Part shown: one piece after another, positions 29,423 through 41,166 of the stretch
Numbering within the stretch: position 1 is the stretch's first letter
Layout: each line of letters starts with the position of its first letter
Source: Bacillaceae bacterium
GTDB taxonomy: Bacteria > Bacillota > Bacilli > Bacillales > Alkalibacillaceae
NCBI GenBank assembly: GCA_017656265.1
Contig: JACDOD010000001.1
Coordinates: 434,001-498,000 of the forward strand
Length of the DNA: 64,000 nucleotides
Direction of reading: 5' to 3'
Made by a program: the position numbers and the translations under genes
Notes under the pieces: generated by a model
The model's database searches: none
What the model saw: the letters and a program-made list of their open reading frames with translations, nothing else
Told to the model about the DNA's origin: nothing

Positions 29423-30636
29423 ATTTGATCCCCCTTCATATCCCGCTCAATGAGGGATAGCAATTGACGAGCAGTCTCTCTTTTTGACAGCTTAGGCAGC
29501 GTTGTTTCCTCACCTTTTGCATTGATATACGTAACGATATTGGTGTCTTCAGCAAAACCAGCCCCTTCTTTTGTTAAATCATTGATGACAATAGCGTCCA
29601 TATTTTTTCTGGACAATTTACTTTTGCCATGTTTAATGGGGTTATTGGTTTCTGCAGCAAAACCTACTAAAAATTGATGAGACTTTTGTTTTCCTAATTC
29701 CGCCATAATATCCTTTGTCCGCTCCATTTCAATGACAAGGGGACCGGATTTCTTTTTCAGTTTTTGATCATATACTTCTTTTGGACGGTAATCCGCAACA
29801 GCTGCTGCCTTAATGATGATGTCCGCTTCCTGGAAACGGGATACAACCGCTTCATACATTTCCTGGGCAGATGTAACTGAAACACACTGTACCCCCCGCG
29901 GACAATCCAAACTGGTAGGACCAGTAACATAGGTAACATTTCCGCCAAGCTCAGCCGCTGCTTCCGCAATGGCATGTCCCATTTTTCCGGATGAATGATT
30001 CGTGAAAAAACGGACCGGGTCCAGAGATTCCCTTGTAGGACCACCCGTAACCAAAATGTTTTTATTTTTAAAGAAATCCGTCTGCTGTGTCTGGCGGCGG
30101 ATTTGTTCTTCAATCACATCTATAATCGTTTCTGGTTCTTCCAGCCTGCCCTTCCCTACATATCCGCATGCGAGATATCCCTCACCCGGCTCAATAAACT
30201 GATATCCATAAGATACGAGAGTTTTCATATTTTGCTGCACTGCAGGGTGATCATACATGTGAACATTCATAGCTGGTGCTACATATACCGGTGCAGTGGT
30301 CGCCAGTAATGTCGTACTTAATATGTCATCCGCTATGCCATTGGCAAGCTTTCCAATGATATTGGCGGTAGCAGGTGCAAGTAGAACGAGATCGGCCCAG
30401 TCTGCGAGATCAATGTGAGCAATCTTTTCATAATCTTTTTCATCAAAAGTATCCGTATAGACCGGCTGGCGGGACAATGCCTGGAACGTTAAAGGCTGGA
30501 CAAACTCCAGGGCACTTTCTGTCATTATTACTTTCACAATTGCGCCTTTTTGGGTCAGCTTACTCGTGAGGGCACATGCTTTATAAGCGGCAATACCTCC
30601 AGAAACTCCGAGCAATATTTTCTTTCCGTTAACCAT
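29419..30636 (-). CDS. coaBC: Bifunctional phosphopantothenoylcysteine decarboxylase/synthetase CoaBC
   Basis: Performs two steps of coenzyme A synthesis: CoaB joins cysteine to phosphopantothenate with CTP, and CoaC (FMN) decarboxylates the product. It has 405 residues. The CoaC domain has LGVSGGIAAYKA, PAMNVHMYDHPAVQQN and LACGYVGKGRLEEPE. The CoaB domain, from about residue 190, has VTGGPTRESLDPVR, NHSSGKMG and KAAAVADYRP. It lies downstream of rpoZ across a hairpin. Confidence 0.96.
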   Translation of the reverse strand: MVNGKKILLGVSGGIAAYKACALTSKLTQKGAIVKVIMTESALEFVQPLTFQALSRQPVYTDTFDEKDYEKIAHIDLADWADLVLLAPATANIIGKLANGIADDILSTTLLATTAPVYVAPAMNVHMYDHPAVQQNMKTLVSYGYQFIEPGEGYLACGYVGKGRLEEPETIIDVIEEQIRRQTQQTDFFKNKNILVTGGPTRESLDPVRFFTNHSSGKMGHAIAEAAAELGGNVTYVTGPTSLDCPRGVQCVSVTSAQEMYEAVVSRFQEADIIIKAAAVADYRPKEVYDQKLKKKSGPLVIEMERTKDIMAELGKQKSHQFLVGFAAETNNPIKHGKSKLSRKNMDAIVINDLTKEGAGFAEDTNIVTYINAKGEETTLPKLSKRETARQLLSLIERDMKGDQM

Positions 30637-30695
30637 TGTATTTCCCCCTTACAAACGTTTACACTTCTGTGCACAAAAAGGAGCCGTAAAATCGG

Positions 30696-30732
30696 AAATC
30701 CCTTGCCATTCCAGTTACAGCAAGGGATTTTT
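30696..30732. terminator. Hairpin between rpoZ and coaBC
   Basis: AAATCCCTTGC and GCAAGGGATTT form a perfect 11-bp stem with a 13-base loop. On the plus strand TT follows the stem's T-run; on the minus strand only TTTCC follows. It may act as a partial terminator or attenuator within the gmk-rpoZ-coaBC transcript. Confidence 0.55.
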
Positions 30733-30789
30733 GATCTCAACGCCGGCTGATCTTCCCCCTGAAAAGATAAACTCAGGCGGCAGTACAGC

Positions 30790-31879
<1,090 letters not shown>

Positions 31880-31961
31880 ATTCATTTCCTCCTCTATCAT
31901 TTACAAGAACAGCACATTCAATAACATTATTATATGAAATAATGTAACTCTTTCTCAATGG

Positions 31962-32843
31962 TTATTCAACATTTTGCACCTGTTCTTTAATTTTTTCGAT
32001 TTCGCTTTTCAAGGTAACAACCCAGCTGCTGATTTTCGCATCATTCGATTTTGATCCAATGGTATTCGTTTCTCTCAGCATTTCCTGGACGATAAAGTCG
32101 AGCTTCCTTCCTACTGTCTGACCTTTCGCAAGTGTAGTTAAAAACTGGTCGATATGGCTGAAAAGTCTGGTTACTTCTTCAGAAATGTCCCCTTTTTCTG
32201 CAAGTAAAGCCACTTCATGAAGGACTCTGGATTCCTCAGCAGCTATCTCTTCCTGAGCATATTCTTCAATTCTCTGTTTAATTCGTTCCCGATAATAGTC
32301 GATGACAACTTCGCGCCGCTCTTCCAGTTTTGTAACCAGAGCGTTCATCTGGTGAATATGTTTTTCCAGATCCGATTGTAATGCTTTTCCCTCCTCTTTC
32401 CGCATTTCAAAAGCATGGTTTAGGGCCTGTTCAAGGGTATTGAGAAGAGCCTGTTCAAATTCGTCATCCTCTTCTTCCTGCTCCTGGATATCAAAGGGTT
32501 CTTCCAGCTGCAAAAGATCTTCTACTTCAATATCACCATCCAGCTGGTAACGTATTTTGGCCTCGTTTAAAGCTTTAATATATTGATCCATTAAATCCCA
32601 ATCAATGGCCAGACTCCGCTTTGTCAGACCATCCCCTTCAACTTTTATAAAAATATCCACCCTTCCCCGCATAAAATATTTTTTTGCTTTTTTCTTAATC
32701 TTTTCCTCTAAATATAAAAGGGTTCTTGGTAACTTTACCGACAGGTCTAAAAATCTGTGATTGACTGTGCGGACCTCGACAACTAAACGATTGTCATTTT
32801 TTTCGGAAACAGCTCTTCCATAACCTGTCATGCTTTTAACCAT
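31962..32843 (-). CDS. yloC: YicC-family endoribonuclease (YloC)
   Basis: YicC/YloC proteins are endoribonucleases implicated in RNA turnover. It has 293 residues. It begins VKSMTGYGRAV with the EVRTVNHRFLDLSVKLPR core. The C-terminal DUF1732 segment (EVTRLFSHIDQFLTTLAKGQ, GRKLDFIVQEMLRETNTIGS) is strongly conserved. It heads the yloC-remA-gmk-rpoZ-coaBC-priA cluster and has a strong promoter upstream. Confidence 0.93.
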   Translation of the reverse strand: MVKSMTGYGRAVSEKNDNRLVVEVRTVNHRFLDLSVKLPRTLLYLEEKIKKKAKKYFMRGRVDIFIKVEGDGLTKRSLAIDWDLMDQYIKALNEAKIRYQLDGDIEVEDLLQLEEPFDIQEQEEEDDEFEQALLNTLEQALNHAFEMRKEEGKALQSDLEKHIHQMNALVTKLEERREVVIDYYRERIKQRIEEYAQEEIAAEESRVLHEVALLAEKGDISEEVTRLFSHIDQFLTTLAKGQTVGRKLDFIVQEMLRETNTIGSKSNDAKISSWVVTLKSEIEKIKEQVQNVE

Positions 32844-32930
32844 GTTATCCCTTCCAATCCTTACATATAATCAATGGTCAAAGGTCTCATACCCAGTGAC
32901 CATAAAAATAAACGTTAGATTCCAAATTTT

Positions 32931-32959
32931 ATTATAGCGAAAATCTGTTCGCTGAACAA
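32931..32959 (-). promoter_or_regulatory. Promoter upstream of yloC
   Basis: Minus strand: -35 TTGTTC (32954-32959), 17-base spacer, perfect -10 TATAAT (32931-32936). The leader to yloC is about 85 bases and contains an ATGGTCA..TGACCAT inverted repeat. It likely drives the long cluster from yloC to rpe. Confidence 0.82.
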
Positions 32960-33018
32960 TTATTGCAGCACGGGATGGTAAGATCTTATTCAATTTATGT
33001 AAATTCCAAAATTAGCAA

Positions 33019-33096
33019 AAAGGCTGGGGAAAATGCAAAAATGGCAATAAAAATCCGAACTATATTCATTTGTCTCATGAATAAGTTCGGATATTT
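33019..33096. repeat. Half copy of the TATCCGAAC repeat
   Basis: A left arm AAAGGCTGGGGAAAA is followed by the core hairpin ATCCGAACTATATTCA..TGAATAAGTTCGGAT (33052-33093). There is no right arm; the copy ends next to the stop codon of the P-type ATPase at 33102, where it probably serves as its terminator. Confidence 0.8.
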
Positions 33097-33101
33097 AATC
33101 A

Positions 33102-35774
33102 TTAGCGTGCCATATTTGATTTTCCTGCTCCAAAGATAATCGTAGGAATAGCGCTCAGTGCGAGAATCATCAGCCATTCTCTCAGCGGTAGGCTAACAGT
33201 ATGGAAAATCGGCTGCAGCGGCGGATAATACACCACTACAAGCATAAGAAGGAGCGACGATATCACTGCTCCGACCAGATACATGTTTCCAAAAGGATTG
33301 CGGGCAAATACGGACTGATCCGATCGACAATCAAACACATGAATGAGCTGTGCCAAAACCAGTGTAACGAATGCCACGGTCTGGGCATATTCAAGATGTT
33401 CAGGATTTTGCCGATAAGCAAACATAAACGCAATTAACGTAACTAGTCCAATCATAAATCCCCTCGTAATAATTTTAAATGCCAGACCCCTGGCAAAAAT
33501 ACTTTCATTCGGATGACGCGGTGGCCTTTTCATCACATTTTTTTCAGGCTGATCCAGACCTAATGCCAGGGCAGGCAGTCCATCCGTTACCAGATTGACC
33601 CATAAAATTTGAACAGGAACCAATGGCAACGGAAGAGCCAGGAGCATGGCGAAAAACATTACCAGAATTTCACCAACATTGGATGCCAGCAAATATCGGA
33701 TAAACTTACGGATATTTTCATAGATGTTTCGACCCTCTTCTATAGCTGCCTTTATGGTGGCAAAATGATCATCCATTAATATGAGGGATGAGGCTTCCTT
33801 AGTGACATCGGTACCGGTAATTCCCATACTGACACCAATATCACTGGCTTTGATGGCGGGTGCATCATTAACCCCATCCCCTGTCATGGCAACCACATGA
33901 CCTTTACGCTGAAAAGCCTCAACAATCTGCAATTTGTGCTCAGGTGAAACCCTGGCAAAAACATATACATCATCTATGATTTCAGACAACTCGTCAGCTG
34001 TCATCATGGATAGATCATATCCTGACAAAACCTTTCCATTTTCAGGAAGTATATTTAATTGATCCGCAATGGCACGGGCAGTACGGGCGTGATCGCCTGT
34101 TATCATCACCGTTTTAACGCCAGCTTCACGACAGGCTTCAATCGATTCCTTAACGTCTTCCCTTGGGGGATCCATCATTCCAAATAACCCCAGGAAGATC
34201 ATATTTTTTTCAAGCTCAACTTCTTTCAGAGATTGATGATGATCGATCGGCTTATAACATAACGCCAGTGTTCTCAATGCCTGGTTTGCCATCCCATCCA
34301 TCTGAGATTCCAGTTCTTTCTTTCTGGTTGGGGTCATCACCTTCTTTTCCCCGCATGCATAAAGCCAGTTCGTACGGTTTAACAGCTCTTCCGGAGCACC
34401 TTTAGTAATAACATAACGTTTATGGTTTGCATCTTCTATAACAACAGTCATCCGTTTTCTCGCCGAATCAAAGGGGATTTCATGGATGACTTTAAAAGCG
34501 TTCAGCTGCTGCCGTTCAATTCCCGCTTTTTGAGCAGCAACCACCAGTGCCCCTTCTGTTGGATCCCCCTCAACCATGTACTTCCCGTCTTTTTCCCGGA
34601 TGCTGGCATGATTGCACAGCATGCCATAGATTAATAGTTTTTCGAGCCCCATTATTTCAGAATTAGATTTTTTCTGTTTTTGCTGATAAAAATATCCTGC
34701 GGGAGAGTATCCTTTACCTGATACACTTACTAAGCCCTGTTCAGGAAGATAGATCTGCTGTACGGTCATTTCGTTTTTCGTTAATGTTCCGGTTTTGTCT
34801 GAGCAGACCACACTGGCACAGCCCAACGTTTCCACAGCCGATAATTTCCGAACAACAGCCCGCCGTTTAATCATGCGCTGAACCCCAAGGGACAGCGCCA
34901 CCGTTACAATGGCCGGAAGCCCTTCAGGTATCGCTGCAACCGCAAGTGAAACACCGGCGAGGAACATGTTATATACGGAATGTCCCTGGTATACCCCTAG
35001 AATAACCACAAGCGCTGTCAGGACTAGCGCTGCAGCAATCAGAACTTTACCCAGTTCTTCTAGCTTTCGTTCGAGCGGAGTCGGCTTTCGTTTCGCAGTG
35101 GATAACATCGATGCAATTTTCCCCATAGCTGTTGACATGCCTGTACCTACCACAACACCAAAACCATTTCCTCTTGTCACAAGGGTACCGGAAAAGGCCA
35201 TGTTATGCTGATCTCCGAGTTCCAGGTCATAATCTTTCAATTCTTTGGACATTTTTTCAGCAGGATGGGATTCGCCGGTCAGCATAGATTCCTCAATTTC
35301 CAGGCTGCTTGTCTTTATAAGTCTAATGTCAGCGCTGACCCGATCCCCGGTCTCTAATTTCACGATGTCACCAGGAACTAAATCTTTTGACGGGATTTGG
35401 GTCCATTCCCCTTCCCGGAGTACTTTTGCCATGGGGGCCGAAAGTTCTTTCAGTTTTTCCAGTGATTTTTCCGCCTTTTGTTCCTGAAAATAGCCAAGAA
35501 CAGCATTTAGAAGCACAATGGCCATAATCGTGATGGCATCCACATATTCACCGATCAGTCCGGAAATTAACGTGGCGGCCAGCAGCACCAGAACCATAAA
35601 ATCCTCAAATTGTTTCAGAAAAATAAAAATTCGTGAAGGTTTCTTTTCTTCTGCTAACACATTTTCCCCTATTTTTTTTCTGCGTTTCTCTGCTTCTTGA
35701 TGAGAAAGCCCATGAGTTTCACTGGTATTCAATTGTTTGACGATATCATTTCGGGAAACCTGATACCACTTCAC
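33102..35774 (-). CDS. Cation-transporting P-type ATPase, calcium type (YloB-like)
   Basis: A P2A-type ATPase that probably exports Ca2+. It has 890 residues. It contains the TGES actuator motif, the phosphorylation site CSDKTGTLTKNEMT, the nucleotide-domain KGAPE, MTGDGVNDAPAIKASDIG and ten predicted membrane segments, with the ion-site PEGLP in helix 4. The GTG at 35774, seven bases after AAGGGGG, gives MKWYQVSRND, aligning with B. subtilis YloB; an ATG 17 codons upstream has no site. Convergence with the yloC side is separated by a repeat. Confidence 0.93.
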   Translation of the reverse strand: MKWYQVSRNDIVKQLNTSETHGLSHQEAEKRRKKIGENVLAEEKKPSRIFIFLKQFEDFMVLVLLAATLISGLIGEYVDAITIMAIVLLNAVLGYFQEQKAEKSLEKLKELSAPMAKVLREGEWTQIPSKDLVPGDIVKLETGDRVSADIRLIKTSSLEIEESMLTGESHPAEKMSKELKDYDLELGDQHNMAFSGTLVTRGNGFGVVVGTGMSTAMGKIASMLSTAKRKPTPLERKLEELGKVLIAAALVLTALVVILGVYQGHSVYNMFLAGVSLAVAAIPEGLPAIVTVALSLGVQRMIKRRAVVRKLSAVETLGCASVVCSDKTGTLTKNEMTVQQIYLPEQGLVSVSGKGYSPAGYFYQQKQKKSNSEIMGLEKLLIYGMLCNHASIREKDGKYMVEGDPTEGALVVAAQKAGIERQQLNAFKVIHEIPFDSARKRMTVVIEDANHKRYVITKGAPEELLNRTNWLYACGEKKVMTPTRKKELESQMDGMANQALRTLALCYKPIDHHQSLKEVELEKNMIFLGLFGMMDPPREDVKESIEACREAGVKTVMITGDHARTARAIADQLNILPENGKVLSGYDLSMMTADELSEIIDDVYVFARVSPEHKLQIVEAFQRKGHVVAMTGDGVNDAPAIKASDIGVSMGITGTDVTKEASSLILMDDHFATIKAAIEEGRNIYENIRKFIRYLLASNVGEILVMFFAMLLALPLPLVPVQILWVNLVTDGLPALALGLDQPEKNVMKRPPRHPNESIFARGLAFKIITRGFMIGLVTLIAFMFAYRQNPEHLEYAQTVAFVTLVLAQLIHVFDCRSDQSVFARNPFGNMYLVGAVISSLLLMLVVVYYPPLQPIFHTVSLPLREWLMILALSAIPTIIFGAGKSNMAR

Positions 35775-35810
35775 TTCTCTTCCCCCTTCAGCTTGTCTTT
35801 TGTATATGTA

Positions 35811-35839
35811 TTCAGCCTCGTCCAAAAAAATGCTATACT
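35811..35839 (+). promoter_or_regulatory. Probable rqcH promoter
   Basis: TTCAGC (35811-35816), a 17-base spacer and TATACT (35834-35839) lie 24 bases before the rqcH start. The -35 is poor, and the -10 is good. Confidence 0.55.
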
Positions 35840-35862
35840 TTGTATGTTGTGAGGTGATTAGT

Positions 35863-37593
35863 ATGTCTTTTGATGGCGTGGTAACAAGAGCTGTCGTTCA
35901 TGAACTGAAGGAAAAGCTAGTCAGAGGAAGAATTACAAAGATTTATCAGCCAACCCAGTCAGAACTGATTCTGGTTGTTCGACATAAAGGTAAAAATGAG
36001 CAGCTGCTTCTTTCTGTCCATCCCAATTATGCCCGGATGCATTTAACCGAAACTTCTGTTCAAAATCCGAAAGAACCGCCGATGTTCTGTATGCTCCTCA
36101 GAAAACATCTGGTAGGTGGATTTATTACCGGAATTGAACAGGTTGACATGGAGCGGATCGTCCATGTGAAGGTTCGGGGAAAAGATGAAATTGGGGATGA
36201 AACAAACAAAGTGCTGGTCATTGAAATTATGGGAAAACACAGTAACATCATTCTGCTTGATGAAGAGAATAGGATTCTCGACAGTATCAAGCATCTTCCC
36301 CCTTCCCAGAACAGCTACCGAACCGTTATGCCCGGCCACCAGTATGTTGCACCGCCGGACCAGGGGAAAATGAACCCCCTCAAGATGGAAAGTCTGGATT
36401 TCATCAAAAAAATTGATTTTAACAGCGGGAAAATCGATAAACAAATCGTTCAGCTGGTGATGGGCTTTTCACCGATGATTGCCCGTGAAATGACACATCA
36501 GGCTCATCTGGGGTCCAATGAAAAATATCAGATGGTGTTTGAGTCTTTCCAGGAAAAGCTTAAAAACCATGAGTACACACCAGTGATTTATCGGAATAAC
36601 AAAGAACGTTTTTATGTATTTGAGCTTGAACATTTTCAGGCAGAAACTGATACTTATTCTTCCGTAAGTGAAATGCTGGATCAGTTTTTCGCTGCAAAAG
36701 CCGAACGGGACCGGGTCAAGCAGCAGGTCAGTGATTTAACGAAATGGCTAAAAAATGAACGGGATAAAAACGAACGAAAAATTAAAAAACATCAGGACAC
36801 ACTGCAAAAAGCGAAACTGGCAGACTCATACCGGCATAAAGGGGAACTGTTGACAGCCAATATGCATGTAGTGAAAAAGGGAGATGATTCCGTTAAGGTC
36901 ATTGACTACTATGATCCGGATCAAAAAGAAATCGAAATTGAACTGGATCCAAACAAATCCCCGAGCGAAAATGCCCAGAAGTTTTTCCAGACCTACCAAA
37001 AACTCAAAAAATCTAAACAGGTCGTTCAGGAAGAAATCAAGAAAGCTGAAAATGAAATTCAATATTTTGATCAACTTCTTCAGCAGCTGGAAACGGCAAG
37101 AGAAGAAGACATTGAAGAAATTCGGGAGGAATTGCAGGAAGAGGGGTATTTGAAAAAACAGCGGACAGCGAAAAAGAAGAGAGGGAAGCATTTGCCAAAT
37201 CCGGAAAAATATATAGCCAGCGATGGAACCGTAATTTATGTTGGCAAAAATAATAAACAGAATGAATACCTGACAAATCGTCTGGCGAACCGGAATGATA
37301 TCTGGCTTCATGCGAAAGATATCCCGGGCTCCCATGTCGTGATCCGAAGCACCAAACCTGCAGAAGACACCTTGATGGAAGCGGCCCAGCTGGCTGCCTA
37401 TTTCAGTAAAGGGAAGCAATCCTCTTCTGTACCGGTTGATTTTACAGAGGTAAGACACGTTAAAAAACCTAAAGGAGCTAAACCCGGTTTTGTCATTTAT
37501 GACCATCAGAAAACTCTGTTTGTAACACCTGATGAGCAGGTGATCCGAAAACTGAAATTAAATCGGGAAGAGGAATCTGGTCATCAAATGTGA
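35863..37593 (+). CDS. rqcH: Ribosome-associated quality control protein RqcH (NFACT, YloA)
   Basis: RqcH binds obstructed 50S subunits and adds C-terminal alanine tails to stalled nascent chains, marking them for degradation; it was earlier described as a fibronectin-binding protein. It has 576 residues. NFACT-N begins MSFDGVVTRAVVHELKEKL, followed by helix-hairpin-helix and a central coiled coil (about 290-440). The NFACT-R domain has the DIWLHAKDIPGSHVVIRS motif. The ATG at 35863 follows GAGGTGATT; the longer frame lacks a site. Confidence 0.94.
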   Translation: MSFDGVVTRAVVHELKEKLVRGRITKIYQPTQSELILVVRHKGKNEQLLLSVHPNYARMHLTETSVQNPKEPPMFCMLLRKHLVGGFITGIEQVDMERIVHVKVRGKDEIGDETNKVLVIEIMGKHSNIILLDEENRILDSIKHLPPSQNSYRTVMPGHQYVAPPDQGKMNPLKMESLDFIKKIDFNSGKIDKQIVQLVMGFSPMIAREMTHQAHLGSNEKYQMVFESFQEKLKNHEYTPVIYRNNKERFYVFELEHFQAETDTYSSVSEMLDQFFAAKAERDRVKQQVSDLTKWLKNERDKNERKIKKHQDTLQKAKLADSYRHKGELLTANMHVVKKGDDSVKVIDYYDPDQKEIEIELDPNKSPSENAQKFFQTYQKLKKSKQVVQEEIKKAENEIQYFDQLLQQLETAREEDIEEIREELQEEGYLKKQRTAKKKRGKHLPNPEKYIASDGTVIYVGKNNKQNEYLTNRLANRNDIWLHAKDIPGSHVVIRSTKPAEDTLMEAAQLAAYFSKGKQSSSVPVDFTEVRHVKKPKGAKPGFVIYDHQKTLFVTPDEQVIRKLKLNREEESGHQM

Positions 37594-37639
37594 TTTCACC
37601 GCAGTCCGACTCAAAAGTAACAGCCTGTGTAAACAGATT

Positions 37640-37716
37640 AAAACCCGGAACTTGAACATCCTTCCCAAATGATGGTTAATGTGTTGTACATTTGGGCCGT
37701 TCACTCTCCGGGTTTT
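37640..37716. terminator. Nested bidirectional terminator between rqcH and the small membrane gene
   Basis: Outer arms AAAACCCGGA (37640-37649) and TCCGGGTTTT (37707-37716) enclose a second stem, CCCAAATG (37664-37671) with CATTTGGG (37689-37696). T-tracts are present in both directions and the two genes are convergent. Confidence 0.8.
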
Positions 37717-37778
37717 ACAGCTAATAAGTGTCGACTTTTCATAATCGTTCAATCTTGACTGGGGTTTTGTTGTATTCA

Positions 37779-38063
37779 TTACGGGTACATCGAAATAAAA
37801 AACAGGATAAAGATCAGAACAGTTCCGACATAAAATCCAATGGAATGGTACCAGTATTTACTGTCCTCTTTTCTCAGCATGAAATAATTCCAGATCAAAA
37901 ATACTGAAGCCCCAGCTATAAAACTAGCGGAAGCTTTCAAAGAAAAGATAGAACCTCCCTGTTCCATCACAAGGATGACCCATAAGTAAATATATAAGTA
38001 ACAGGTAAAAATGCCTAAAGCTGTATTGCCGATTGCTACCCATGCCCATTTGGAAATTCGCAC
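37779..38063 (-). CDS. Small membrane protein of unknown function
   Basis: A 94-residue protein I do not recognise. It has three predicted membrane segments (about 8-32, 45-61 and 72-92) separated by short loops; the second loop is charged (RKEDSKYW). It starts with GTG at 38063, with a weak AAAGG-type site, and has a strong promoter 40 bases upstream. It lies between rqcH and pyrE, where B. subtilis has a cys gene cluster. Confidence 0.72.
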   Translation of the reverse strand: MRISKWAWVAIGNTALGIFTCYLYIYLWVILVMEQGGSIFSLKASASFIAGASVFLIWNYFMLRKEDSKYWYHSIGFYVGTVLIFILFFISMYP

Positions 38064-38103
38064 AAATCATCACTGCCTTTTCCATAGATTGCATACGACA
38101 ATT

Positions 38104-38132
38104 ATTGTACTACTGGTGACACGGGTTGACAA
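38104..38132 (-). promoter_or_regulatory. Promoter of the small membrane gene
   Basis: TTGTCA (38127-38132), a 17-base spacer and TACAAT (38104-38109) on the minus strand, 5/6 matches to both consensus hexamers. Its position after pyrE suggests that the 94-residue gene is transcribed separately from the pyr operon. Confidence 0.78.
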
Positions 38133-38177
38133 TAGCTGCAGGAAAAATGTCCTTCATAGGAACGTTATAGAAGACTT

Positions 38178-38789
38178 TTACAGGTTGTCTCTCCATCTGA
38201 GCAAATCATGCTTCTCCTGTTCAGTGAGTTCGCCTTCTTCATGCATTAACTCAACAAGTGTATTAAAATCGGTCAGGCTGGAATAAGAAAGATGGTTTCG
38301 TTTGAAGTTCTCCTGACTGATGGATAATCCGTAGGTGAATATAGACAGCACTCCTAACACACTGGCTCCCGCTTCGATCAGCGCATTTGCAGCCTGAAGC
38401 GAACTTTTTCCGGTAGAGATCAGGTCTTCGATCACAACAACCTTTTGACCTTCGTCAATTTTTCCTTCAATCTGGTTCTGTTTTCCGTGGGATTTGGCCT
38501 TGCTCCGTACGTATACCATTGGGAGATTCAGCATATCTGCTACCCATGCGGCATGCGGAATTCCTGCAGTTGCACAGCCGGCAATCACTTCTGCATCAGG
38601 ATAGGTTGTTTTGATTTTTTCTGCAAACTCACGGGCAATCGCTCTGCGAACCTCAGGATAGGACATGGTCAGACGGTTGTCACAGTATATCGGTGATTTT
38701 ATGCCTGATGTCCATGTAAATGGATCATGAGGACGAACCTGCAACGCATCTATCTCCATCAATTTTTTGGCGATTTCCTGTTTATTCAT
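38178..38789 (-). CDS. pyrE: Orotate phosphoribosyltransferase
   Basis: Joins orotate and PRPP to give OMP. It has 203 residues. The PRPP motif is VVVIEDLISTGKSSLQAANA, with AGCATAGIPHAAWVA and VYVRSKAKSHGKQNQIEG upstream. Last gene of the pyr operon; it overlaps pyrF by 8 bases. Confidence 0.97.
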   Translation of the reverse strand: MNKQEIAKKLMEIDALQVRPHDPFTWTSGIKSPIYCDNRLTMSYPEVRRAIAREFAEKIKTTYPDAEVIAGCATAGIPHAAWVADMLNLPMVYVRSKAKSHGKQNQIEGKIDEGQKVVVIEDLISTGKSSLQAANALIEAGASVLGVLSIFTYGLSISQENFKRNHLSYSSLTDFNTLVELMHEEGELTEQEKHDLLRWRDNL

Positions 38790-39492
38790 GGTTCCACTCC
38801 TTTACAGCTTGTTCATAGGCATATTTTGGGTTCTGTGCTTTAGTGATGGATCTCCCCATCACAATGGCATCACTGCCAAGCTCCCTCGCAAGTTCCGGTG
38901 TTGCCACCCTCTTCTGGTCATCTGCAGAATCATTTTGAAAACGAATGCCAGGGGTCACGGTCAGAAAAGATGTTCCGCAGGCTTCTTTAATCACAGGAAC
39001 TTCATGGACCGAACAAACCACTCCATCTGCTCCGGCACTATGACTCAGCTTTGCATAGTGAACGATCGTTTCATTTAACCCCCACTGAATTCCCAGTTCA
39101 TCATGAAGCATATTCTCATCTGTTGAAGTAAGCTGGGTAACCCCAATTAAATATGGACGCTGTTGTCCCGAACTGGTTCCAGCTTCCAGCCCTTCCCTGG
39201 CTGCTTCCATCATCCGTTTCCCGCCGGCAGCATGAACGTTTACCAGTTCGACACCGAGTCCAGCGAGGTTTTTCATTGCTTCTTTCACAGTATTTGGAAT
39301 ATCATGAAGTTTTAAATCTAAAAAAATGGAATAACCTTCATTCTTTAGTTTTTCCACAAGCTTTGGACCTTCCCGGTAAAACAGCTGCATTCCTATTTTT
39401 ACCGGGATGTTTGTTAATTCATGCTCCGCTAAAAATTCATTCGTATGTTTGGCATCAGGAAAATCCAATGCCAGATATAGTGGGTTATTCAT
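38782..39492 (-). CDS. pyrF: Orotidine 5'-phosphate decarboxylase
   Basis: Decarboxylates OMP to UMP. It is a 236-residue TIM barrel; the catalytic Lys-Asp pair is in FLDLKLHDIPNTV, with VTPGIRF and MGRSITKAQNP for phosphate binding. It starts 4 bases after pyrD. Confidence 0.97.
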   Translation of the reverse strand: MNNPLYLALDFPDAKHTNEFLAEHELTNIPVKIGMQLFYREGPKLVEKLKNEGYSIFLDLKLHDIPNTVKEAMKNLAGLGVELVNVHAAGGKRMMEAAREGLEAGTSSGQQRPYLIGVTQLTSTDENMLHDELGIQWGLNETIVHYAKLSHSAGADGVVCSVHEVPVIKEACGTSFLTVTPGIRFQNDSADDQKRVATPELARELGSDAIVMGRSITKAQNPKYAYEQAVKEWNHE

Positions 39493-39496
39493 GGGC

Positions 39497-41162
<1,666 letters not shown>

Positions 41163-41166
<4 letters not shown>

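Noticed and set aside
36826-37506. Long minus-strand open frame inside rqcH
   Set aside because: Shadow of a conserved plus-strand gene; no ribosome site and a low-complexity Phe-rich translation.
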